NCBI RefSeq assembly: GCF_000721265.1
Contig: NZ_JOFZ01000014.1
Location: 59,167-123,166, forward strand
Direction: 5' to 3'
From: Streptomyces sp. NRRL F-5126
GTDB taxonomy: Bacteria; Actinomycetota; Actinomycetes; Streptomycetales; Streptomycetaceae
DNA length: 64,000 bases
Shown here piece by piece: positions 14,566 through 24,185 of the stretch (positions are counted from its first letter, which is position 1; each line of letters opens with the position of its first letter). Made by a program: the position numbers and the translations under genes. The notes beneath the pieces were generated by a model, which worked only from the letters and a program-made list of their open reading frames with translations, made no database searches and was not told the origin of the DNA.

Positions 14566-15444
14566 ATGCGCCGATCAGCCTCGCGACTCCCCCGCATCCT
14601 CGCCGCCGCGGCCGTTCCCGCGCTGCTCGTCGTCGCCGGCTGCTCGTCCGGCTCCGGCAGCGGAGGCGGCAAGGACGCGGCGGACGGCTCGGCGTCGAGC
14701 AAGTCCGCCAAGGCCTCGCCGTCCGTCGCGCCGGCGAAGTACCGCACCCTTCCGGACGCCTGCAAGATCATCGACTCGAAGACGATCGGCAAGCTCGTGC
14801 CGTCCGCCAAGGACAAGAGCGGCACGGCCGGCACGTCGACGGACGTGAACGCGCACGGCAGCTGCCACTGGAACGGCCTGAAGAACAAGGGCGTCGACGG
14901 CTCCCAGTACCGCTGGCTCGAGGTCTCGCTGCAGCGCTACGACTCCCAGTCGACGATCGGCAGCGGCAACGCCCAGGCGTCCAAGCAGTACGCCAACGCC
15001 ATCGAGGTCGCGCAGACGACGTCGGGCGCCAAGAGCGTCATGACGCACCCGGCCACGGGCATCGGCAGCCAGGCCACCACGGTCACGTACACCCTGCGCA
15101 AGACGGACGAGGACTTCTCCTACGCGACGGTCGTGGCGCGCGCGGACAACGTGGTCCTCGCGCTGACGTACAACGGCGCCGGGTACGCGGGCGAGAAGTC
15201 ACCGAGCGTGTCGGACATCTCGAAGGACGCGGTGTCGGCCGCGAAGAGCGCCGTCGAGGTGATCACGAGCGGCGGCAGCGGCTCGGGCTCCGGCACGACG
15301 TCCCCGTCCTCGGGATCCTCGAAATCGTCCTCGCCGAGCCCGTCGAAATCGAGCGGCAAGTCGAGCGGCAAGTCGGACAAGAAGTCCGGCTCGAAGCCGT
15401 CCGGCTCGGCGTCGCCGTCCACGAAGGCGAGCACGGCGGGCTGA
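14566..15444 (+). CDS. DUF3558 family lipoprotein, second copy
   Basis: A 292-residue lipoprotein with lipobox VVAGC and a Ser/Gly/Lys-rich spacer. The DUF3558 core (KYRTLPDACKIIDSKTIGKLVP, CHWNGL) is clearly paralogous to the preceding gene. The C-terminal 60 residues are almost only Ser, Gly, Lys and Pro (SKSSSPSPSKSSGKSSGKS), a cell-wall-spanning or disordered tail. The ATG at 14566 has GAAGGAA upstream. It lies 123 bp after the first copy and may have its own promoter. Confidence 0.85.
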   Translation: MRRSASRLPRILAAAAVPALLVVAGCSSGSGSGGGKDAADGSASSKSAKASPSVAPAKYRTLPDACKIIDSKTIGKLVPSAKDKSGTAGTSTDVNAHGSCHWNGLKNKGVDGSQYRWLEVSLQRYDSQSTIGSGNAQASKQYANAIEVAQTTSGAKSVMTHPATGIGSQATTVTYTLRKTDEDFSYATVVARADNVVLALTYNGAGYAGEKSPSVSDISKDAVSAAKSAVEVITSGGSGSGSGTTSPSSGSSKSSSPSPSKSSGKSSGKSDKKSGSKPSGSASPSTKASTAG

Positions 15445-15599
15445 CGCCCCGGCCCCCGCCTGGGGCGGAGCGCCGCTGCCCACTCCCGCGCCCGCGGCAC
15501 CCGTACGCGTGTGCAAGGCTGTTGCACCGCCGGAGGGCGGCAGACGGGGGCCCGGTGGGTTCCCGAGGCCTTGAGGACGACAACGGGAGGGGATCGCGC

Positions 15600-17096
15600 G
15601 TGGCCGCGATGCAGCTGTCACGGACGCATCGAATACTGGTCGGCGTCGTCGTCAGCGGCGCGGTCATCATCGCGGGCATCGGCTTCGCCGGCTCGTACGC
15701 GGCCGTGCGCGCGCTCGCCGAGAGCAAGGGCTTCGGCGCCTTCGCGGTCGTCTTCCCCGTCGGCATCGACGCGGGCATCTGCGTCCTGCTGGCGCTCGAC
15801 CTGCTGCTGACCTGGATCCGCATCCCGTTCCCCCTGCTGCGGCAGGCCGCCTGGGTCCTGACGGCCGCGACGATCGCCTTCAACGGCGCCGCCGCCTGGC
15901 CCGACCCGCTGGGCGTCGGCATGCACGCCGTCATCCCGCTGCTGTTCATCGTCACGGTGGAGGCGGCGCGGCACGCGGTCGGCAGGATCGCCGACATCAC
16001 CGCGGACAAGCACATGGAGGGCGTGCGGCTGACCCGCTGGCTGCTCTCGCCCGTCCCGACGTTCCTGCTGTGGCGGCGGATGAAGCTGTGGGAGCTGCGC
16101 AGCTACGAGCAGGTCATCAAGCTCGAACAGGACCGGCTGATCTACCAGTCGAGGCTCCAGGCACGCTTCGGCCGCGCCTGGCGCAGGAAGGCCCCGGTGG
16201 AGTCGCTGATGCCGCTGCGCCTCGCCAAGTACGGCGTGCCGCTGGCGGACACGGCCTCCGCCGGGCTCGCCGCCGCGGGCATCGACGCGGCGGCGGCGAT
16301 CGTCCCCGCCGCGCCCGGCGCCGGTGCGGCGGCCGGGGAGCTCACGGCCGGCACGGCAGCCGGCGGCGTCGACCTGGCGAAGCCCCCGGCGGCCCAGGCC
16401 GTCGAGCCGCCACGCGCCCACCTCCCGGGCCAACGCCAGGCGCCGCCCGCGCAGTTCGGGCAGTTCGGGCAGCAGGACTGGCACGGCCAGGAGCGGTACG
16501 AGGAGCAGTACCAGGACCCGCAGTGGGAGCAGGCGGAGTGGGCCGCGCTGCAGGACGGCCCACAGCAGGACGGCCGGCAACTGGACGGCCAATCGCAGGA
16601 CGCCAACCCGTGGTTCGCCGCGCAGAGCCTCCCGCAGGCCGCCTACGAGGGCGCGTACAACCCGACGTACGTCGAAGGCCTCGAACCGACGCCGGTACGC
16701 CCCCCGTCGGGCCCGGTGGGCCGCGGCGCGCCCGGTCCGGAGCAAGCCCAGCAAGCCCCCGGGCCCGAGCCCGAGCCGGAGTTCGGCCCCGAGGCGGAGC
16801 CTGAGGCCGCGGACGCACCCGAGCCGGCGACGACGTCCCAGGCCGCCCAGGCCGAACAGGCCGCCCAGGCGCCCGACACCTCGCACCGCGACGAGCAGTA
16901 CTACAACGCCTTCAGGAAGTTCATCAGCGAGAACGGCGACGCGCCCAACGAGCGCCAACTGGGCCGCTACCTCATGGAGATGTACGACATCAGGGGCCGC
17001 GCGGGCGGCCCGCTCAGCGAGAACACACTGCGTGGGCCGCTGCGCGAGGCGTACCGCCGCTTCCAGGAAGAGATGGACGCGGAACACATCGCCTGA
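15600..17096 (+). CDS. DUF2637 membrane protein (SpdB-like)
   Basis: A 498-residue protein. Four transmembrane helices at the N-terminus (ILVGVVVSGAVIIAGIGFAG, VVFPVGIDAGICVLLALDLL, a third in WVLTAATIAFNGAAAWP, a fourth in VIPLLFIVTVEAARHAV) form the DUF2637 domain also seen in plasmid-spread proteins. A cytosolic helical part, a long Gln/Pro/Ala-rich linker and a C-terminal winged-helix-like region (YYNAFRKFISENGDAPNERQ) follow. The GTG at 15600 was chosen for GGGAGGGG eight bases upstream. The terminal domain suggests DNA contact, so a role at the membrane in DNA handling is possible. Confidence 0.75.
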   Translation: MAAMQLSRTHRILVGVVVSGAVIIAGIGFAGSYAAVRALAESKGFGAFAVVFPVGIDAGICVLLALDLLLTWIRIPFPLLRQAAWVLTAATIAFNGAAAWPDPLGVGMHAVIPLLFIVTVEAARHAVGRIADITADKHMEGVRLTRWLLSPVPTFLLWRRMKLWELRSYEQVIKLEQDRLIYQSRLQARFGRAWRRKAPVESLMPLRLAKYGVPLADTASAGLAAAGIDAAAAIVPAAPGAGAAAGELTAGTAAGGVDLAKPPAAQAVEPPRAHLPGQRQAPPAQFGQFGQQDWHGQERYEEQYQDPQWEQAEWAALQDGPQQDGRQLDGQSQDANPWFAAQSLPQAAYEGAYNPTYVEGLEPTPVRPPSGPVGRGAPGPEQAQQAPGPEPEPEFGPEAEPEAADAPEPATTSQAAQAEQAAQAPDTSHRDEQYYNAFRKFISENGDAPNERQLGRYLMEMYDIRGRAGGPLSENTLRGPLREAYRRFQEEMDAEHIA

Positions 17097-17117
17097 CCCG
17101 CCCGGGACGGGCGGGTC
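17095..17117 (+). terminator. Terminator overlapping the DUF2637 stop codon
   Basis: Perfect 10-bp arms GACCCGCCCG (17095-17104) and CGGGCGGGTC (17108-17117) with a 3-base loop; the stop codon TGA lies at its base. Confidence 0.7.
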
Positions 17118-17274
17118 GGCCACCGTCGTCGAGGCGCCCGCCGTACCGTCGCACCGGACCGCTGCCCGTGCCCGCGCACCGCGCAGCCGCGTGCGCGCCC
17201 GTGCGAGCGAGCGCGGCGCCCGGCCGCGCCGGGCCTGCGCGCCGACGCACACAGGGCGAGCCCCAGGCGCACGC

Positions 17275-17312
17275 GGCCCCTGCGGCCGCCGCGATGCGCG
17301 GCCGCAGGGGCC
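17275..17312 (-). terminator. Terminator of lysS
   Basis: Perfect 15-bp arms (GGCCCCTGCGGCCGC at 17275-17289 and its complement at 17298-17312) lie immediately after the lysS stop on the minus strand. Confidence 0.75.
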
Positions 17313-17316
17313 GGCG

Positions 17317-19092
17317 TCACGCGCCGAGCAGTGTCCGCACCCTGTCCTCGCCCACCGCGAGCAGCAGCGTGGGCAGGCGCGGGCCCGTGTCCCTGCTCAC
17401 CAGCAGGCGGTACAGCAGCGCGAAGAACGCGCGCTGCGCCGCCTTGAGTTCGGGTGTCGGCTTCGCGTCGGGCGCGAGGCCCGCGATGACCTTCGGGACC
17501 CCGTAGACGAGCGTCGTCAGCCCGTCGAGCGACCAGTGCTCGCCAAGCCCTTCGAGCAGCAGCCGCAGGGACTCGCGGCTCTGCTCGTCGAGCGAGCCGA
17601 GCAGTTCCTTGTCCGGCTCGCCCCGCACGACCGTGCGCGCCTCGACGGGCACCTGGCTGCTGATCCAGTACTCGGCGCGGTCCAGCCGCGGCCTGACCTC
17701 GTCGAGCGACGCGAGCGGGCGCGACGGGTCGAGCTCGCCGAGGATGCGCAGCGTCTGCTTCTCGGCCCCCGCCGTCACGTCCGCGACCGACGCGAGCGTC
17801 CGGTACGGCAGCGGGCGCGGCGTGCCGGGCAGTTCACCCGCGGCCGTGCGGACGGCGCGCGAGTACGCGGCCGCGTCGGCGGGCAGCACGGTGCCGTCGG
17901 CGACCTTGCGGCCGAGCGCGTCCCACTCGTCGTAGAGCCGCTGGATCTCCTGGTCGAAGGCGATCTTGAACGACTGGTTGGGCCTGCGGCGCGCGTACAG
18001 CCAGCGCAGCAGCGGCGCCTCCATGATCTTCAGCGCGTCCGCGGGCGTCGGCACGCCGCCCTTGCTGCTGGACATCTTGGCCATGCCGGAGATGCCGACG
18101 AACGCGTACATGGGCCCGATGGGCTGCACACCGTCGAAGATCTCGCGGACGATCTGCCCGCCGACGACGTAGGACGAGCCGGGCGAGGAGTGGTCGACGC
18201 CGGACGGCTCGAAGACGACGCCCTCGTACGCCCAGCGCATCGGCCAGTCGACCTTCCACACGAGCTTGCCGCGGTTGAACTCGCTCAGCCGCACGGTCTC
18301 GCCGAACCCGCACGCCGTGCAGGTGTAGGTGAGCTCGGTGGTCTCGTCGTCGTAGCCGGTGACGGTGGTGAGGTCCTTGCCGCACTGCCCGCAGTAGGGC
18401 TTGTACGGGTAGTAGCCGCCCGCGCCGCCCCCGTCGTCCTCGGCGGCCGCGCCCGAGCCCTCGGCGGCCTCGATCTCGGCCTCGTCGACCGGCTTCTGCT
18501 GCTTCTGCTGCTGCTTCGGCCCCTGTCCAGGGCCCTTGCCCTGGCCCTTGCCCTGGCCCTTGCCCTTGCCCTTGTCCTTGGTGCGGTAGCGGTCGAGGAT
18601 CGCGTCGATGTCGCCGCGGTGCCGCATCGCGTGCAGGACCTGGTCTCGGTAGGCGCCTGAGGTGTACTGCGCGGTCTGGCTGATGCCGTCGTAGACGACG
18701 CCGAGCTCGGCGAGCGCGTCGGTCATGGCCGCCTTGAAGTGCTCGGCCCAGTTCGGGTGCGGGGAGCCGGCCGGGGCGGGCACCGAGGTCAGCGGCTTGC
18801 CGATGTGCTCGGCCCAGGACGCGTCGACGCCGGCGACACCGTTCGGCACCTTGCGGTACCGGTCGTAGTCGTCCCACGACAGCACGTGGCGCACCTCGTA
18901 CCCGCGGCGCCGGATCTCGTCCGCGACGAGGTGGGGGGTCATGACCTCGCGGAGGTTGCCGAGGTGGATGGGGCCTGAGGGCGAGAGCCCGGAGGCGACG
19001 ACGACCGGTTTGCCCGGGGCACGTCGCTCCGACTCGGCGATGACGTCGTCGGCGAAACGGGAGACCCAGTCGGTCTCTGTGCTCTGAGCCAC
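17317..19092 (-). CDS. lysS: Class I lysyl-tRNA synthetase
   Basis: Charges tRNA-Lys. This is the class I (archaeal-type) enzyme: [13 protein letters not shown] carries the HIGH-like motif and MAKMSSSKG is the KMSKS motif. Between them is a zinc site (YCGQCGKDL and CTACGFG). The product from the GTG at 19092 (15 codons into the frame, AAGGA upstream) is 591 residues; an ATG at 19134 would add 14. An unusual low-complexity insertion rich in Lys, Gly and Gln ([16 protein letters not shown], then QQQKQQKP) sits in the N-terminal half before the zinc domain. It is divergent from argS. Confidence 0.92.
   Translation of the reverse strand: MAQSTETDWVSRFADDVIAESERRAPGKPVVVASGLSPSGPIHLGNLREVMTPHLVADEIRRRGYEVRHVLSWDDYDRYRKVPNGVAGVDASWAEHIGKPLTSVPAPAGSPHPNWAEHFKAAMTDALAELGVVYDGISQTAQYTSGAYRDQVLHAMRHRGDIDAILDRYRTKDKGKGKGQGKGQGKGPGQGPKQQQKQQKPVDEAEIEAAEGSGAAAEDDGGGAGGYYPYKPYCGQCGKDLTTVTGYDDETTELTYTCTACGFGETVRLSEFNRGKLVWKVDWPMRWAYEGVVFEPSGVDHSSPGSSYVVGGQIVREIFDGVQPIGPMYAFVGISGMAKMSSSKGGVPTPADALKIMEAPLLRWLYARRRPNQSFKIAFDQEIQRLYDEWDALGRKVADGTVLPADAAAYSRAVRTAAGELPGTPRPLPYRTLASVADVTAGAEKQTLRILGELDPSRPLASLDEVRPRLDRAEYWISSQVPVEARTVVRGEPDKELLGSLDEQSRESLRLLLEGLGEHWSLDGLTTLVYGVPKVIAGLAPDAKPTPELKAAQRAFFALLYRLLVSRDTGPRLPTLLLAVGEDRVRTLLGA
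18531..18578. repeat. Hexamer-based repeat encoding a Lys/Gly/Gln insertion in LysRS
   Basis: Repeated CTTGCC and CTGGCC hexamers on the plus strand encode the [11 protein letters not shown] stretch of LysRS. The unit keeps the frame, so expansion lengthens the loop. Confidence 0.7.
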
Positions 19093-19292
19093 GGTCGGCA
19101 CGTCCTTCTTCCCTGCTCGCGCGTTGGATCGCAACCATGCGGTCTGCTGTGTCGCCCCAGTCTCCCAGGTCGCTCAGCCGTCGCGAAAACGACTTGTCCG
19201 ACCATGAAAGAATGGCGGCCGAGCCGGTGGACCCCGACGCGTCCTGGCCCCCGCGCTCGCACCAGCACCCCGACAGAAACGGCAGCCAGCCC

Positions 19293-21116
19293 ATGGCCTC
19301 GGTTCCCTCCCTCGCCTCGACCGTCGAACAGCACATCGCCTCCGCCCTCTCGGCAGCCCTGCCGGAGGCCGGCGCGGCGGACGTGCTGCTGCGACGCAGC
19401 GACCGGGCGGACTTCCAGGCCAACGGCATCCTGGCGCTCGCGAAGAAGCTGAAGGGCAACCCGCGCGACCTCGCGACCCGGGTGGTCGCGGCGCTCTCCG
19501 CACCCGGCGTCGTCGAGGACGTCGAGGTCTCGGGGCCCGGCTTCCTGAACATCACGGTCGCCGACCGGGCGATCACCGACACGCTGGCCGCCCGCCTCGC
19601 GGACGACCGGCTCGGCGTGGCGCACGCGCCGAACGCCGGCACGACGGTGATCGACTACGCGCAGCCCAACGTCGCCAAGGAGATGCACGTCGGGCACCTG
19701 CGGTCCGCCGTCATCGGCGCGGCGATGGTCGAGATCCTGGAGTTCATGGGCGAGAAGGTGATCAGGCGCCACCACATCGGCGACTGGGGCACCCAGTTCG
19801 GCATGCTCATCCAGTACCTGATGGAGCACCCGCACGAGCTGGACAGGAGCGAGGACGCCCCCGCCCCCGTGACCGCCGGCACCGCCGGGGCCTCCGGCAC
19901 CGCCGCGGCGCCCTCGGAGGAGGCCGGCGAGGCCGCCATGTCGAACCTGAACCGCCTGTACAAGGCCTCGCGGGCGGCCTTCGACTCCGACGAGGAGTTC
20001 AAGGCGCGGGCCCGGGACCGCGTGGTGGCGCTCCAGGCGGGCGACGAGGAGACGCTGGCGCTGTGGCAGCGGTTCGTGGACGAGTCGAAGGTGTACTTCT
20101 ACTCGGTCTTCGGCACGCTCGACATGGAGGTCCGCGACCCCGACATCGTCGGCGAGTCCGGGTACAACGACATGCTCGCGGAGACGTGCCGGATCCTGGA
20201 GGAGACGGGCGTCGCCGTCCGCTCCGAGGGCGCGCTGTGCGTGTTCTTCGACGACGTGAAGGGCCCGGACGGCAAGCAGGTCCCGCTGATCGTGCAGAAG
20301 TCGAACGGCGGCTTCGGGTACGCGGCCACGGACCTCTCCGCGATCCGCGACCGGGTGGGGAACCTGGGCGCGGACACCCTGCTGTACGTGGTCGACGTGC
20401 GGCAGTCGCTGCACTTCAAGATGGTCTTCGAGACGGCGCGCAGGGCGGGCTGGCTGAACGACGAGGTGCACGCGTCGCAGCTGGCGTTCGGCACGGTGCT
20501 CGGCAAGGACGGCAAGCCGTTCAAGACCCGTGAGGGCGAGACGGTGCGGCTCGTCGACCTGCTGGACGAGGCGGTCGACCGGGCGACGGCCGTCGTCAGG
20601 GAGAAGGCGGAGAAGGCGGGCCTCGGCGAGCGGGAGATCGAGGAGAACGGCCGGTACGTCGGCATCGGCGCGGTCAAGTACGCCGACCTGTCGACGTCGG
20701 CGGTGCGCGACTACAAGTTCGACCTCGACCAGATGGTGTCGCTCAGCGGCGACACGTCGGTGTACCTGCAGTACGCGTACGCGCGCATCCGCTCGATCCT
20801 GCGCAAGGCCGGCGACGTGTCCCCGGCCCCGCACCCGGAGCTGGCGCTCGCGCCGGCCGAGCGGGCGCTCGGCCTCCACCTGGACCGCTTCGGCGAGACG
20901 CTCGCCGAGGCGGCGTCCGGCCACGAGCCGCACAAGGTGGCCGCGTACCTCTACCAGCTCGCGTCGCTGTACACGTCGTTCTACGACCAGTGCCCGGTAC
21001 TGAAGGCGGACACGCCCGAGCAGGTGGCGAACCGCCTGTTCCTGTGCGAACTGACGGGCCGCACCCTGGAGAAGGGCCTCGCGCTGCTGGGCATCAGGGC
21101 GCCGGAGCGGCTCTGA
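19293..21116 (+). CDS. argS: Arginyl-tRNA synthetase
   Basis: Charges tRNA-Arg. The 607-residue class I synthetase has the N-terminal Add-1 domain ([17 protein letters not shown]) and the signature [19 protein letters not shown] containing the HIGH-type HVGH. The C-terminal anticodon-binding part holds [17 protein letters not shown] and ends [10 protein letters not shown]. As in many ArgRS enzymes the KMSKS motif is replaced ([10 protein letters not shown]). An internal insertion near residue 195 ([17 protein letters not shown]) is Ala/Gly-rich. The ATG at 19293 starts the conserved region, with only a weak ribosome site. It is divergent from lysS. Confidence 0.95.
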   Translation: MASVPSLASTVEQHIASALSAALPEAGAADVLLRRSDRADFQANGILALAKKLKGNPRDLATRVVAALSAPGVVEDVEVSGPGFLNITVADRAITDTLAARLADDRLGVAHAPNAGTTVIDYAQPNVAKEMHVGHLRSAVIGAAMVEILEFMGEKVIRRHHIGDWGTQFGMLIQYLMEHPHELDRSEDAPAPVTAGTAGASGTAAAPSEEAGEAAMSNLNRLYKASRAAFDSDEEFKARARDRVVALQAGDEETLALWQRFVDESKVYFYSVFGTLDMEVRDPDIVGESGYNDMLAETCRILEETGVAVRSEGALCVFFDDVKGPDGKQVPLIVQKSNGGFGYAATDLSAIRDRVGNLGADTLLYVVDVRQSLHFKMVFETARRAGWLNDEVHASQLAFGTVLGKDGKPFKTREGETVRLVDLLDEAVDRATAVVREKAEKAGLGEREIEENGRYVGIGAVKYADLSTSAVRDYKFDLDQMVSLSGDTSVYLQYAYARIRSILRKAGDVSPAPHPELALAPAERALGLHLDRFGETLAEAASGHEPHKVAAYLYQLASLYTSFYDQCPVLKADTPEQVANRLFLCELTGRTLEKGLALLGIRAPERL

Positions 21117-21149
21117 GGCGCCTGCCCCGGTCCGGGCCGAGCCCGTGCG

Positions 21150-21455
21150 TCACTTCGGCACGCGGACGGAGACCGTCCAACCTTCGCCGAGCTCCGCTCG
21201 CAGCCGCGCGGCGAGACGTTCGCCGTCCGCCATGAAGGCGCACTCCTCGTCGTCCGAGGCGAAGCCCGCGCCGAGCGGGTCGCCAAGGTCGTACGTGGCG
21301 TCCCAACGAGCCCGCCAGTCGTCGAGGTCAGCGATCAGACCGGCTGACAGGGGAAGGGCGCCGGGGTCGGTGTTGTCCGCGGCCCCGCCTCGGCCCGCCC
21401 ACAGCGGGAAGCATTGGACCTCTGGCCTGAGGATCAGCAGCAGCGGCTCGGGCAT
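21150..21455 (-). CDS. Small protein of the toxin/immunity locus
   Basis: A 101-residue acidic protein with CFPLWAGRGGAADNTDPGAL and LPLSAGLIADLDDWRARWD. It resembles a family of small proteins of unknown function often found beside polymorphic toxins in Streptomyces; this is recalled, not searched. The ATG at 21455 has AGGAA close upstream; a GTG at 21476 is possible. It begins 25 bp after the SitI3-like gene on the same strand, so it is probably the last gene of the toxin operon. Confidence 0.6.
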   Translation of the reverse strand: MPEPLLLILRPEVQCFPLWAGRGGAADNTDPGALPLSAGLIADLDDWRARWDATYDLGDPLGAGFASDDEECAFMADGERLAARLRAELGEGWTVSVRVPK

Positions 21456-21479
21456 GGGGTTCCTGTGCGCGGACACGGA

Positions 21480-21962
21480 TCAGTCGTCGGCGAAGGTGTA
21501 AGTCGTCCGGTGATAGGGATGGTTCAGCAAGGCCAGCCGATGCGAAGGCCACAACTCGTCGTCCTCGCTGAGAGCGAGGACGCCGGCCCGGCGCAGCAGC
21601 CAGATGTCCTCTGATTGGTGTTCGAGCACCGCGTCACCCGGGATCCGGGCAAGCAGCGCGTCCACCACACGGATCATGTCGTCCTGCTGGCCCGGCAGGT
21701 CCGTGAACTTGCCGAGACGGAACGACACCGACACGGTCGGTGTGAATCCGAGGTCGCTGACCACTGGGTGCCACGGCTGCGGCCGCTCCTCGAAGGCCTG
21801 GACAAAGGTGCCCCGTATGGTCTCGGCTCCCTTTTCCAGCAGCTCTTCCGGAGTGACCGGCGCATGAAGAAGACCGGCTTCCTGAACCGCGCGGCCGAGG
21901 ACCGCTGCTACATCGTGCACCGGCAGGGCCGCCGCGATCTCGAAGTCGTAGGAGATTGCCAC
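21480..21962 (-). CDS. SitI3-like immunity protein
   Basis: A 160-residue cytosolic protein starting MAISYDFEIAAALPVHDVA, with WHPVVSDLGFTPTVSVSFRL in the middle and EDIWLLRRAGVLALSEDDELW near the end. This pattern matches the proteins called SitI3 family in Streptomyces, which act as immunity proteins. It lies 23 bp downstream of the tRNA-nuclease toxin gene on the same strand, the usual order of toxin then immunity. That it neutralises this particular toxin is inferred from position. Confidence 0.65.
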   Translation of the reverse strand: MAISYDFEIAAALPVHDVAAVLGRAVQEAGLLHAPVTPEELLEKGAETIRGTFVQAFEERPQPWHPVVSDLGFTPTVSVSFRLGKFTDLPGQQDDMIRVVDALLARIPGDAVLEHQSEDIWLLRRAGVLALSEDDELWPSHRLALLNHPYHRTTYTFADD

Positions 21963-21985
21963 TGCGTTTCCTCTGCGATAGGGAT

Positions 21986-23506
21986 TTACGGGTAGAAGTT
22001 CACTACGTTTCCGTCGCCGTCGATCATCAGCACCTCCTTGAGTCCCTTTATCGGCCAGTCCCGCAATTGCGCTCTCATCTTTGCCAGGTCGACCGAACTG
22101 TCCTTCAGATTGAGGACGATGCGGTCGGTCTGGCCCTTCACGACTTTCTTCTCCATCTCAGTGGCGATGTTACGTGCGTTGCTTGTCGAAGGCGCATAGT
22201 TGTCAAACACCTGCCCTTCGACGCGATAGTCAGGGTTTTTAGGCCCCGCGACATCCGGGTTCTGTTCGACGTCGTACCCCTTCTGCGCCAAGATGTCCGC
22301 CGACTCGTTCTCCCGCTCCAGAGATCGCGTGGTGGCCGCGTCGTCCTTCGTGCTGATGGACGTGCGACGGCCTCCGGGCTTCGCGGCCGGGTCGGGTTCC
22401 TTCGACGGTTGGGTGTACTCGCCGTCTCCGCCGGTCCCGGCCGGTTCGCGAGTCTCCGTCTCGGTGAGTTCGCGGTCGAGGGTCTCCTCGACCTCGGTGA
22501 CCTCGGCGTCGACGGTCTCGATCTCGGGAACGGCCTCGGCGGCGGCTTCGAGTTCCGTGCTGACGTCCGCGATGACGGCGGTGTCGATCTCCGCGACCGC
22601 CGCATCCGCCGCGACCTCGACACCGCCCAGGATCGCCCCGGCCTCCGCACCGTCCAGCGCGGCCGCACCCGCATCAGAACCGCCCCCGGTGAACGGGGTC
22701 AGCAGGATGCCGACGACCGTCGTGAGACCGATCGCGATGCCCGCCCCGGCAAGCTTGTGCTCGGTGCTGCTGTGCGCCTCGTCGATCGCGTGCGCGAACT
22801 TGTCGCAGGCCGAGGCCAGCTTCCCGCACGCCTCGTGCGCGGCGGACAACGGCGCCTTGTGCGCGTTCCCGCCGTCCTGCCAGATCGTGGCCCAGAACGC
22901 GGCCATGGCGTGCACGGACTCGTCCGAATTGTTGTCTGTCAGCGACTCCACCTGCGTGTGCAGCGTGTGCCCGATCCCCTGGAACGCCGTCTCCGCCGTC
23001 CGATACGCCGACGCCGCATCCCGCAACTTGTCCTGATGCCCGTTCGGCCAGTACTTCGCGATCACCGACGGCACCGACGAATGCCCAGGACCCACCGCCG
23101 AATCCGGATCCGGATACATCACATCCGTGAACACCGGCGGCGACGGGTACAGCTTCGGGGCGCCCTTGCCCTTCTTCTTCACGTTCGAGTGGTGATCGGC
23201 CTTGAGGTAGTTGTTGGCCGTCGTCACCAACGCGTCCGACGCCTGCCCGATCGCCCGGATCCCCGCCGACAAGGTATGGAACAGCGACTTCGCGGCCGGA
23301 TCGTACTTGCGGGCGAACTTGTGCCCGTAATCGTCGTTCCCCGCCATCCCCGCCGCGTTCTGCAACGCCGAGTTCAGCGTCGACGCCGCCTTGTCCAGGT
23401 TCATCTGGCCCGTGGCGAACTTCCCCGCCACCGAGTTCAGATCGTCCGGGTACAGGTCGATCGGCTGATCACCACCACTCCCCGGATGCGTCACCGCCCG
23501 AACCAC
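21986..23506 (-). CDS. Polymorphic toxin with WXG100-like N-terminus and CdiA-type tRNA nuclease C-terminus
   Basis: A 506-residue modular protein. Residues 1-250 are helical and WXG100-like (NLDKAASTLNSALQNAAGMAGN, ASAYRTAETAFQGIGHTLH), as in substrates of type VII secretion. A hydrophobic stretch (LAGAGIAIGLTTVVGILLTP) and a Glu/Val/Ala-rich linker follow. Residues 398-506 match the CdiA C-terminal tRNA nuclease domain: RENESADILAQKGYDVEQNP, PDYRVEGQVFDNYAP, then DRIVLNL and DWPIKGLKEVLMID. The product would enter neighbouring cells and cut tRNA. The start is a GTG at 23506; a GTG four codons later is possible. A SitI3-like gene follows. Confidence 0.8.
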   Translation of the reverse strand: MVRAVTHPGSGGDQPIDLYPDDLNSVAGKFATGQMNLDKAASTLNSALQNAAGMAGNDDYGHKFARKYDPAAKSLFHTLSAGIRAIGQASDALVTTANNYLKADHHSNVKKKGKGAPKLYPSPPVFTDVMYPDPDSAVGPGHSSVPSVIAKYWPNGHQDKLRDAASAYRTAETAFQGIGHTLHTQVESLTDNNSDESVHAMAAFWATIWQDGGNAHKAPLSAAHEACGKLASACDKFAHAIDEAHSSTEHKLAGAGIAIGLTTVVGILLTPFTGGGSDAGAAALDGAEAGAILGGVEVAADAAVAEIDTAVIADVSTELEAAAEAVPEIETVDAEVTEVEETLDRELTETETREPAGTGGDGEYTQPSKEPDPAAKPGGRRTSISTKDDAATTRSLERENESADILAQKGYDVEQNPDVAGPKNPDYRVEGQVFDNYAPSTSNARNIATEMEKKVVKGQTDRIVLNLKDSSVDLAKMRAQLRDWPIKGLKEVLMIDGDGNVVNFYP

Positions 23507-23633
23507 CCTGCGGTGCGGCCGTCGCGTGCCGTCTCGGTTCCGTCGTGCCTCATCGAGCCCCCGTCTCAGCCGACGGCTTCCAGGATTGCCGCAACTACCG
23601 TGCGGGGCAAGATGCTTCGATCGTGGCGTGTCC

Positions 23634-24185
23634 TCAGCGCCCGGCGCGCGTGCCGCCCTGCGCCGGCGGTGCGGTGTGGCGCCAGGTGTCGAGCGTGACG
23701 CCGCCGCGCTCGATCGGGGCAGTGTCCGCGATCGCGAAACCCGTGGCGCGGGCGACCGCGCGGCTCGGGGCGTTGGCCGCCTCGATGCGCAGCAGCACGC
23801 GCCGTGCGCCGAGCGCGCCGTACGCGTGGGCCGTCGCGAGCCGCACGGCGCGGGCCGCCAGCCCCTGGCGGCGGTGGCGGGGGCCGATCGCGTAGCCGAT
23901 CTCGACCGCGTACGGGTCGTTGTCCGTCGCGAACATCAGCACCTCACCGAGCGGCTCGGCGCCGTCCGTCGTGATGGCCAGCTGGATCCTGCGCCCCGTG
24001 GCGCAGGCCTCGCGTGCTCGGTCCAGGTAATCGCGCGCGGCCTTCGCGTCGAAGGGCGAGACTAGCGGGGTGAACCTGGCGACCTGCGGGTCGTCGAACA
24101 GGACGGCCATGGCGGGTACGTCGTCATAGGTCCACCCACGCAGGACCAGGCCCTCGCCGGCAAGGCGCACGTCGGAAACGGTCAC
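23634..24185 (-). CDS. GNAT family N-acetyltransferase
   Basis: A 183-residue RimJ/RimL-like acetyltransferase: LRGWTYDDVPAMAVLFDDP, EIGYAIGPRHRRQGLAARAV with the acetyl-CoA loop (RRQGLA), and RIEAANAPSRAVARATGFA. The GTG at 24185 has AGGGAG upstream; the frame continues upstream but that part has no family features. The substrate is unknown. It lies between the toxin locus and a second acetyltransferase gene. Confidence 0.85.
   Translation of the reverse strand: MTVSDVRLAGEGLVLRGWTYDDVPAMAVLFDDPQVARFTPLVSPFDAKAARDYLDRAREACATGRRIQLAITTDGAEPLGEVLMFATDNDPYAVEIGYAIGPRHRRQGLAARAVRLATAHAYGALGARRVLLRIEAANAPSRAVARATGFAIADTAPIERGGVTLDTWRHTAPPAQGGTRAGR

Noticed and set aside
18939..20933. 664-residue minus-strand frame opposite argS
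   Set aside because: It is opposite a conserved synthetase and has no recognisable domain.
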